Assembly (NCBI GenBank): GCA_012932295.1
Contig: JAAONU010000014.1
Span: 1 to 64,000, forward strand
Source of the DNA: Cyclina sinensis
Taxonomy: Eukaryota; Mollusca; Bivalvia; Venerida; Veneridae
Length of the DNA: 64,000 bases
Reading direction: 5' to 3'
Shown here: positions 36,320 to 46,759 of the stretch, one piece after another
Position numbering within the stretch: position 1 is the first letter of the stretch
Layout: each line of letters opens with the position of its first letter
The notes under the pieces: model-generated
Databases searched by the model: none
Told to the model about the DNA's origin: nothing
What the model saw: the letters and a program-made list of their open reading frames with translations, nothing else
Made by a program: the position numbers and the translations under genes

Positions 36320-36553
36320 TTTCACTGCTAGCCTGTTTTCTTTTCAGACAGTGTTATTTTCATCATGGTATGACCCACGTGTCTGAAAGCAAATGAAAGC
36401 TTTATGCAGTATGCGTTACATGTTGGCAGCTTCTATGTTATTATGCAATAATCTAGTCGAACATCTCTTTCTTTCTTTTAGTTCATTTATTATGACATTA
36501 AATTATTCGGGGCCAGTGTTTAAGAAACCATCTGCATGCAGATTTTAATATCT

Positions 36554-36559
36554 AATAAA
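36554..36559 (+). promoter_or_regulatory. Candidate poly(A) signal of the otopetrin gene
   Basis: AATAAA lies about 235 nt after the otopetrin stop codon, the first such signal downstream. Confidence 0.4.
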
Positions 36560-36699
36560 CATAATCTGAATAGATAAAAGTGTTTGTATTCTTTAGAAAA
36601 TAGATAATTAAAGTCAATCCAAAGGATATACAATTCTCTAGAATTGTGTCCAGTTGTGCTACGAAATTGAACAGATAACTAGGGAACTATTCAAGAAAA

Positions 36700-36915
36700 C
36701 ACTCACAATTATTGCCAGCATAGGCGTAGAACATTTTCACAATTATCTCCGCCTTTGAACAATTATGGTCAGCAAACTGCTGTAAATTTGCATAATTATG
36801 GCCAGCAAACCTCAGTTTTCGCACAATTATGACCAGTATACCTGAACTTTCGCACATTTTGACTATCATACCATATAACTTCTGGACAATTATTGACAGC
36901 ATACCTACCTGTTTC
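36700..36915. repeat. Degenerate minisatellite, about 35-bp unit
   Basis: Blocks of the type ACAATTATGGCCAGCA followed by AACCTCAGTTTTCGC recur about six times with changes. The same unit type forms the array at 59575-59830, so the two belong to one dispersed repeat. Confidence 0.7.
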
Positions 36916-38464
36916 GCTTAAATATGGAGAACATACTTTATGACTTTTACAAGGTTTCAAAGTCAAAGTTAGCAGACTAACTTCAGCAGACTAGCAGTCT
37001 AACTTCAGCAGACTAGCAGACTAACTTCAGCAGACTAACAGACTAACTTTAGCAGATTAGCAGACTAACTTTAGCAGACTAGCAGACTAACTTTAGCAGA
37101 CTAGCAGACTAACTTCAGCAGACTAGCAGACTAACTTCAGCAGACAAGCAGACTAGCAGACTAACTTCAGCAAAATAGCAAAATAACAGAATAGCAGAAG
37201 AAATTCAGCAGAATAGCAGAAAGGCAGAACAACTTCAGAAACATGGGTTCGATACCCAATTGTGTCCAAGATGTTTTAAGTAATTCATAATTTTCATTTT
37301 ACTATGTTGTAAAACTCGCATTACCGTGAAGTTAGCAGCCTGGTTGCCTAGCAGCCTGAAGTTAGTAGCCTTGCAGCCTGAAATTAGCAGCCTAGCAGCC
37401 TTAGGTAACAAGCCTAGCAGCCCGAAATAACGAAAACTGAAAACGCGCGAAAGTGTATCAAAATTACTCTTACAACCATAAAAATGTTTTATGAATTTGA
37501 AATAAACGAAAAAAAAACAACATTTGATGCTTTTGATAAAAACTTAAATCGCCTGAAAATGCATAAAAATCGTTTAAACCGAAATAAAGTCACAATTATT
37601 TTATAATTCATTGTACTCCCTTCAAAGGAAAACTTCCATAGAACAACTCTAGCAGAATAACAGAATGGCAGAACAACTCTAGCAGAATGGCAGAACAACT
37701 CTAGCAGAATAGCAGAACAACTCTAGCAGAACTTAGCAGAATAGCAATAATAAATACGCCTGATATTATACCAGGCTACACAATACATAATGGTCTTTAG
37801 TTTAAACAGTATTTATTTAAAATGATACATATATGTTGCGATATAACATAAAAAGCTAATACACATATACATGTACTTGAGAGGATGAGAAAACAAGCTA
37901 TCATCTTAAATTAATTCTTTTCCTCTTTGTCATAATGTCAGTTTTATGGTGAAGATCACTCAATAATAAGTGTATTTCAAGTTCAATTTGAAATTAATAT
38001 TTTGAATTTAGTGATAAGAGCCATATATTCGAATTTGTGATGAGTATAAGAAAAAGGAAGAAGGTCCTTAAGAAAAGGAGAGTAAAAGAAGAAATACACA
38101 GTTTATTTTATCGCCTGCTGTGCCCCCGCGCCCCGGACGACGAGACCCAACCCCAGCCCACGCTCACGACGAGAACCGCTTCGATTATTGTTGAATTTTC
38201 AAGAATACGTTCTTTTCTCTTTGGCTGTTAGATAAACAACATTACAGAGCAATAAAGGACATGGTAAATTTACAAAGTAAACTCCTTAACCTCCATTGTA
38301 ATGTAGTGTTAAATGACCTTGTAGCAACTGTTTAATGTCATATGGCAGATGGCTGAAGATGTGAGTTTGATTGGATAATAATTTGCTTTTAAACTTTATA
38401 GGAAAAATTTAGTAAACTATATACTGTAGTTAAAATTGACTGAAGAAATAATAAGTATACAGGC

Positions 38465-38593
38465 GTGGTTTATCGTAGAATAACCCACGTTTTGAGTTCT
38501 AATGCGTAGGAATATATCACGAAGGCCGTAGGCCTGAGGGATATATTGTTTCGCATAAGAACGAAAAACGTGGGTTATTCTACGATAAACCAC
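38465..38593. repeat. Perfect 29-bp inverted repeat forming a 129-bp hairpin
   Basis: Positions 38465-38493 and 38565-38593 are exact reverse complements (key block AGAATAACCCACG). Inner pairs GTTCTAATGCG/CGCATAAGAAC and ATATATC/GATATAT continue the stem, closing on GGCCGTAGGCC. It is a palindromic MITE-like unit. Confidence 0.85.
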
Positions 38594-38613
38594 AACTGGA
38601 TAATTATCATTTC

Positions 38614-39115
38614 GATTCTAACACGACCAAACAATAAACCACATTGTGAAATAAATGTTAACTACTTCTCACGATCGTAAAAACACTTGCGCGGTACGCC
38701 CCTCGGATTGGCCGTTAAAATTTCCTCCCTTGATATATATAAGAGTTGCCTTCCACATAATAAGTTGATCTATCCAATCAATGAACAAATAAACAACACA
38801 CTTTTCATCAGTTGATAATTTCTTTTTTTATTTCGAACTAAAATTGCAATTTACTAATAAATTAAATGTTCAAACAAATAAAAGATGCCATTTTGCAGTC
38901 GAACTTTGTTGTTGTTGTACGCCGGTAATACTACGATTTCTACGGTAGTATTTACAAACATCACGTGACTTCCATTCATAAAAAAAATATACGTGGGGTG
39001 ACGGCGGTTCACGGAACAGCCAAAACAACAAGCGCACGCGCGTGGTATACTGCAGGATAACCCGAGTTTATTTTCTTCTTTGTATATATAGGCTATTTTT
39101 AGATCGTGTTAGAAT
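38614..39115. repeat. Possible MITE with a promoter-like core
   Basis: ATTCTAACACGA at 38615-38626 is repeated inverted (TCGTGTTAGAAT) near 39103-39114. A degraded copy of the neighbouring hairpin arm lies near 39039 (GGATAACCCGAGTTTA). Inside, GGATTGG is followed by GATATATATAAG (about 38740-38751) and AATAAA, a promoter-like layout. No coding capacity is seen. Confidence 0.4.
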
Positions 39116-39655
39116 AATAAATATAAAGATTAGTATCATTTTTATGAAAATTGAGATGTAACCTGTTTCATCTGCAATTCCACAGAGAATCGTAAATGAT
39201 AATTAGATAGTGGGTTTAGGCCTGTGTGATATGTTTTTTGTAATATGCGAGTTTTATAACATATAGTTCATTCTCGATAACATATATGTCTCTTCGAATT
39301 CTAATTTTCCAGTTTCACTTACTTCTATTCGAAAATGTTTATGTCGAACTTCGGCTATGTCGAATGTTTTGACTTCGAGTTAACGAGTTTTAACTGTACT
39401 TAAATTATCTTGGACAAAGACGGGTTTTAAAAGGTATTGAAGTTAATCTGCTAGTCTGCTAAAGTTAGTCTGCAAGTAGTCTGCTAGTCTGCTGAAGTTA
39501 GTCTGCTAGTCTGCTGAAGTTAGTCTGCTTGTCTGCTTGTCTGCTGAAGTTAGTCTGCTAGTCTGCTGAAGTTAGTCTGCTAGTCTGCTGAAGTTAATCT
39601 GCTAGTCCCATAGTCTGCTGAAGTAAGTCTGCTTGTCTGCTAGTCTGCTAACTTC

Positions 39656-40060
39656 ACATCAAATCATTGTCACCTAACTATCACCAGCAATCAAATTGTC
39701 TTCTACGAATCGGCCACAATCACTTTGTATTCGATAACCTTGATATTAGTTTTTTAACTTAGAAAATAGTTTCGTTAACTAAAGTATTTGTTTTAATCTT
39801 AATTTGCACGAGTTATTTTGCAAGGTGGATTGGTATTTTTAGTGATTTACGGAAGGCACATTAAGTATGTACTATTACTGCGTACACGTGAAGGCAAATA
39901 AACTGGTTTATCCCGTCATTGGACTCCTTAGCATCAATCTTGATAGAGTCTTAGTCTGAAGAGAAACTTATATGTACAAGATAAATCTAATTTTACTGCC
40001 GATACTGTTATCTGTTTTGATCTAAACTATTGAACTCAGATCGATATTTTACTAACACCG
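39656..40060. repeat. Dispersed repeat, right part of copy A
   Basis: Shared with 59860-60290: CGATAACC, AGTGATTTACGGAAGGC, GGCAAATAAACT, GGTTTATCCCGTCA or its variant, and AGAGAAACTTATA, in the same order and spacing. No protein is encoded. Confidence 0.65.
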
Positions 40061-40871
40061 CTATTTTAAGACCATTCAAACCAGGAAGAAAATTACGATA
40101 TCATTTACTAAGTATTGCATCTAAAGTGTTCTGTTTACTTGTAACTAAGGACGGTATTTTTTGATCAGGTAAAATCTTTGTTTCACTTTTTTCCTTATAC
40201 TGGAATCTCAAAGGACTTATTGGTATAAAATGGTCCACGCCAATTAGTTTAAAAATGAAACATTTAAAATTTAACGTGACTTTTGTTCTTTCATGTAAAT
40301 GTTCTAACATTATAAATCCATTTATAACTTACTTGGCGTAATTTCTTCGAATTCAAATGAATCTTTTCACCTTTAACTTATATTGCCGACATGTATTATT
40401 ATTATTATTTAAAAGTAATTTGGAATTTATTCGCAGCATGCCGAAGTATTAGTCATACTGTAAGCAAGCCATATAACTGAATCATTATGTCTGGATCAGC
40501 TTAACCTTTGACATCTGAAGAGTGAATTCAGGACCAGCTGAAGACGAGTGCATTTGGTAAGATGACCTGGTTTGATAAACAAATGGCGATTTAGCTATAA
40601 GTGTTTACAAATTCCATGCATCTGTTTTCAAAATTTTCTTTACTTGAAAAAGGTGTTTTTATCACCGCTGTCGACATTATCACCACTGTCGTAATCAATA
40701 CTTATCACTTTATGACCAAAGTCATAGTAGAAGTAACGATTAACGAGGAAGGAGAAAACTTGTTACAACTACTTCAACAACAACAACAACAGCAATAAAG
40801 TTATAATAATAATAATGATAATGATACACATATAATGTAAAATCTGTTTGCAGAATGCATTAATATACAAA
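40061..40871. other. Spacer before the MIEAP-like gene
   Basis: AT-rich DNA with short TATTATTATTATTATT and CAACAACAACAACAG runs. A 65-codon frame ending in a Gln run is present but unrecognised and probably chance. The promoter of the following gene is expected here, but no clear TATA box was identified. Confidence 0.35.
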
Positions 40872-41505
40872 ATGAGTAAACAAACGAAACAACCAAAACC
40901 TGCTGTACGAGGTAAAGTGACGACGAAAAATGCAACACCTCAAGACAAAAAGAAGTAAGTTCTCGATTTTTAAAAAAATTATTTAGTACTCTTTTGCATT
41001 GACTAAAATTATTAATTGATCAGTATCAGTAACGATTCAAAACAGTGATCAATGAAAATGACCCAAAGTAACAATCATTTGTCTTTAAATAAGGGAGAGA
41101 CATCACCGACAATTTAAACACGCATCAAACGACTTTCGCTGGATCTCTGTAGGAAACTAGATCCCGTCAAAGAATGCGTACACTATCTCACTACGCATTT
41201 CTTGATAAAATGCACTGTATTTTTCTTTTTTTTTCAAATTAAAAATACTACTTCTACTCAAGTGAGTAACGTGAACATAAAACGTGAAGAATTCACAAAT
41301 GAATTAAAGACTTATTTCAAAGTAAAAAAAAAACACATACATTATTTTATTTCCTAACAGAAAAACTCTGCAAGTTCCACTGCAAAAGGCCACGGTAGGA
41401 GACTATGGTATCGAAGAAATGCTGAAAGACGGCATTAAAAAGTGCGTAATGAATTGTGCATACATAAATCTAATACATATTAGTACACGTTTTGGTTTAC
41501 AGAGA

Positions 41506-41544
<39 letters not shown>

Positions 41545-44500
41545 CATGAAGACTAGCTCATTTTTCATTATGGTCAAAAGAAACAGTGCAGTTAATTGAT
41601 GCTCAGCGCATTATAAGTTATTCAAATGATGATAACTTTTTAGTGGTAAATAACCACTCAATCAAGTATTTTTTAATCAGATAGAAACATTAGTGGTCTA
41701 ACATTTGTATATACTTACACATTGCAGATTGGAAAAAAGCAACAGTGAGAAGGACGAGGAAATTGAAAGGTTTGTAGTACATTCATTCTTGAGTTAGATC
41801 TTTTTCAGTAAGTTGGTCACGGTGCGAACGCTGTGAAATTTTTGAATTTCATCTATTTCTTTTATTCCTATGTAAACGAGCGCAAATAACCATTCTTATT
41901 TTCGTGTATTTCAGACTGAAAGAAAAGCTGAAGCAGAATGAACATTTAGACAACGGGTATGTCACAACTTGTTCACATTACCTCTGTGTGACATGCTCTA
42001 TAGTTGTTCTTATTTGGAACTTTGGGTTGTATTTATACTGGATAACTGAAGTGATGTTACAACCTATGTCGGTAAAGATCTATCTCGTATTCTAATCAAA
42101 GGACCAAGTGCAACTCCCACGAGAGACATGTAAAAAAACGTTTACAGTAATTTTCTTTTTATATAAGACGTTTCGTAACTTTAATCAATTATTCAAAAAA
42201 AAAACAACTGCTTGCATTTTAGAATAAAAACAAAAGATTTGTGGCATTCGTAAACATGAGACTATAGAGGCAAAACAATTTCAAGAATGGTAAAATGTTC
42301 TTTGTTAAATTCTGCACATATTTATATTCTCTGGATTTTTCTGAGAAGTTCATTTAAAAGTTATCTCTCAGTAGCTTTATTATCTATTTGAAAACACTTT
42401 TCTTTTCTAAAGCGCCAGAAGTTATAATGGTTGGATATAAATATTTGATGCAATAAAAATTAACGTCAGGACCTTAATTAATATCAATACTTTCTCCAAA
42501 AAATAATGCATATGAATTAAACTGCTCATACCTGCTTACATGTACACATAGGTACAACGAGATCAACCCACGTACATGTACAGAATCTACAATGACGTGA
42601 AAGGTATATAGATAAAAAAAAATCTTAGGTCAATATCTCCTGTTAAAGTTAACACTATGTGAAAGTTTTTCCTGTGTACAGAGAGGAAAATCGCTGTTTT
42701 GTTGATCAATAACACATTCAGTTCACAAATGAATTGAATATAATTTAAAACATCACAGATCTACTTTTTATTGACAGAAAATCCTCGGAAGTTCCGCTGC
42801 AAACAGCCAAGGTAGAGGACAACGGTATGAAAGAAATACCAGAAGAAGTTGATAGGATGTGCGTAATTATTCTTAATAATATCTAAATTATGCTCATACA
42901 CATGTTATATTATATCACAATGTGAAACAAAGAAAGAAATAATAAAAGAAAGGCAGGCAGACAAGAAGAAAATGTGTAGACGATAGCTAGCTTTCTAGTA
43001 TGTTCAGATTAACATTTCAGAAAGATGAGGTTAAGTTTCAAGTTGAGAATCACCTTGTGAGTTGTACATAATTATATACGCAATCAAGTTTATGTAATCT
43101 AAAACGATACTGTGAAGATTTATCGGGCTTGAAACACAAAAAATAGTGAAACTAGGTGAAAATGAAATCAAATGAGTTCGAACTCCAGCCATAATTTAGA
43201 CTTTGATGCCGAAATATTTCCAGAAAAACAAAACAGACATCAAAATTATCACCGTGTTCTTTACAAAGAAAACAGCAAATAACTTAACTTCGTAAATTTT
43301 GGACTTTTTCTATTTTAGGGACTTGAAAGAGAAGAATCAGTCACAAATGTAAGTCAACTTTAGCAATGTACACATTTAAGCATCTGAACACTGCTACAAG
43401 TTGATTTTGCTAAAAATAAAGAATGTGAAAAGAATACCATAATGCTAATTATCTCTTCCAGATTTCATTTTTTTTCAACCATATCTGGAGTGACGTTATA
43501 CAACATTGTAATCTTAAAAGAAATCGTTGGATATAACATTAAAGATTGTGTTACTATGACAACAATGAGACTTTTATCAGATTCACAATTAGCGTAAACT
43601 TTAGTGACCATCGAGTTATATGGTGTATTACAAACAGTTAACTAGAATAAACCTTAATAAATGGCAATTTTAATCTCTTTGAAATACTAAGTAGACGATT
43701 TCCGTTTTGCTGCAAGATTCTGGAAGAGCACAACAGGCAGCTTCAAGAGCAACTGTCACAACTGTATGTGTAATTCCGCTTCATTTGCTTTTTTTATTCT
43801 TTCTAATATTAGTATAAGCATATAAGAGGAAAGACAGAATGATGATAATGTTGTAGTTGCTGATGATGATTATCGTGATGGTGATAATGGTGATGATGAT
43901 TATAATCATAATGATACGAATAATGATAACGACACGTGAAATCGTACGTAGTGCTTCCTACATTTTCTTACTTTTTCCTTAAAACATAAAAAACTGGAGT
44001 TGCTCAGTAAGAATGTCTTGTATATCTGTATATGAATTATACTCTTTTAGTCAAGCAGCTAACAACGCACAAAACTCCGGCGAGAAGCAGTCATCAAAAG
44101 TTGATTTACAAGCAATAATGTAAGTTTGATATTTGAATTGAATAGATGCGACGATTTTCACCATTACCAATTTCTATTATTCTGATCTCAGAGTAATAAT
44201 TATGTTAATAAATATTTACTGAACTGAATTGGATTGAAATATTTGTATACAAGGCTGTTTGATTAATTAGGTATGTTGGCATTCTATATTTTGTTTATAG
44301 CAAGTATTTATAGCGATGTCTTTATTGTATCTAATATTTGTTCAGTGCAATTACAATGCACTAAATATAAGTCTTAAATATTGCACTGTGCTGTAATATA
44401 AAACAGGCCAGACAGAACATCTAAAACGTAACAGAAATAATACGTAGACTGACTGGGTAATCTGAAGGGCACAAAAAAGTGAGAGAGTATCTAATTTGCT

Positions 44501-46728
44501 TGACGGCTTCAGTTTAAAGATGTTTCATCTGATGGCCATCCGAGAACTGAAGAAATTACAGATATATATTTGTATAGATGATTTAATGAGTTTGCAATAT
44601 AGCGCATGTAGTGTCTGCACTTAACGATTTTTTAAGTGATTTAAACTTCTGATTTCAATACACGAAAATGTTTATCAATCACTGGAAAAATATCAAAAAT
44701 AAATATATCGGAAATGTTTTCTGGCATGTAGTTCTCAATTAACGAACTAGAAATTTGTGATGTTTGTGTCAGTTAGTTATTGTACAAGTTTTCGACAATA
44801 CATGAGAAAGATCGTACACACCCATTTGTTTTCATAAAGAAATTTCTTGTTCTTTGTGTGTAATGTTACAGAAAAAAGCGCGATGAAACTATAAAAGATC
44901 AAAATGCTCTCATTGAAAAAATACGGACTGATCTAAATCGAGATCTTGGCGAAGAAAAAACGAAGAAAAGAGAATTAGAAGCCACATTACAGGAAAAAGA
45001 GTAAGTTGTGTTAACTAAAAAATTCAGGGTTGAATTTTCTTAGTGAAGCCTTGTTTTGAATACATGTTGACTTTTTTCACATTTTTTTTATCCTTTTTTC
45101 ATTTATTTAAAGTATGATAATTGCTGACATGTCTTCTCCACCAAGCTGTAGTACTTATTGGACTAAAAGCGCAACTGTTTCCTAATCTATCTTTTTGACT
45201 TGTTTGAATGCTTGTGTATAATAAATAAGTTTCATTTTCTATCAAATTTGTCGAAATGATAAAAAATGGAATCTATATGTAGAAATACATTACAACGTTA
45301 TGGAAATATTCCCCTGAAACATTTATTTGTTCAGATTTTCTTAATAAAAACATAACGAGAAGATCGTGGCTCGTTTGAAGTAAACATCAGTCTAACTCTT
45401 ATTTGCAGAAAAGAACTAAAAAAGAGAGATGAGATCATTGCAAATCTGCAAAGTACGACAAAAAAGACTTTAGGAAAAGATGATTTAAAGAACGAAAACT
45501 CAAGACAAAGGTATTTTTTCGTATGACTGTTACCGTATCTGAGTAATTTGTTGTCAGTTTTCAAAACATCGAGTATACTCATTCTAATGGAAAATACTAA
45601 TATACATTAATAAGATATTGCCATGCTTCCAAGTTGTTGTTTTTTAATTTTAAACTTGTTACTCTGTTACAGTCATAACACTTAAGAAAATCACCAAACA
45701 GTTCATTCAGATTACTTAGCATGTCATATTAAGTACCAAGAACATCAGTCTTTGTCATTTGAAACTTACGTGATAAAACCCTGTATTGATTTATTCAACT
45801 TAAAATTTAGTGCATATGGTGAAATTTTTAACACTGTCAGCAGAAATAACTTGAAATTTTTTTAAGAAAAGGTTTATTCCCTGTTTGACTGTACAGAACG
45901 CATTTTCTTACTGAAGCTTTTGGAACTCCAAAATGAACTTCCAGTAATACAGCATTAATAAATAACAATTTGTACATTTTCAGTGACATTGCAAAACTTG
46001 AAGAAGAAAAGAAGACCATTGTAATGTAAGTTTACCTTCTGTATGTCTATCTATACCCTTTCTTTAAAATCACACGAAGTAATATATAGAAATACATATA
46101 TATAGAAAGGCATCGAAGCAAAGAAATTGTAAGTGAAATTGTATAACTCCTTTAGTTTACAACCGTCTGTTTAAATACACTTTTGAAACCAAGGTTTTAT
46201 GGCGAGTCTTGCTTTATATGGTGTTCAAAGTAATTTCAGCTATAAAAGATATTAACTACTAAAAACTAAAGGTAAATCTCTTAACTATTGGAGAAATGTA
46301 AAACGTTTATGAATTGACAAAAGAAAAATGGAATTTTGCATTCTTATAATTGAGGTTTTGTAATAGACCTGAATAATACACACAGAAAAATGCATAACAT
46401 ATTAATCAGTTAAAACTGATTTTTAAATTACAAACAATGCCACTAATTTTCCCTGAAAAAGACATACTGAATATGAAACAATTCTACTCTTGACTGGGGT
46501 TGTCTTTATTGCGTAAGCATACTTGTCGTTTTAATTTTGTTTTATGTTTTTTTTTTAATCTAAATTCTTATCTCCTTGCAATAGAAACGAAACGAAACGA
46601 AACAGCTCTTTATTATTTTTATTTTTGATTCTGTTATCAAAGAGAATGAAGTATAACAGTGATAACTTTTGGATGAACCTTTAAAGTGCATATTATAAAT
46701 TATTTTGCATATAAAATATTAGAGCACA

Positions 46729-46759
<31 letters not shown>

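Larger units (their letters stand above)
36967..39655. mobile_element. Fold-back-type element with inverted minisatellite arms
   Basis: The left arm (36967-37180) is a tandem array of a 22-bp unit, CAGACTAGCAGACTAA followed by CTTCAG. The right arm (39437-39655) is an array of exactly its reverse complement. Both outer ends read AAGTTAGCAGACTA when viewed inward. Between the arms, related shorter arrays (GCAGCCTGAAGTTAGCAG near 37323-37430 and CTCTAGCAGAATAGCAG near 37638-37745) and a palindromic insert are found. No transposase is visible. The arrangement matches the fold-back class (Drosophila FB, sea urchin TU), whose long ends are tandem short repeats. Target duplication is not evident. 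Confidence 0.65.

Noticed and set aside
36960..39660. CRISPR array
   Set aside because: The repeats are contiguous degenerate minisatellites without spacers, in a eukaryotic genome.
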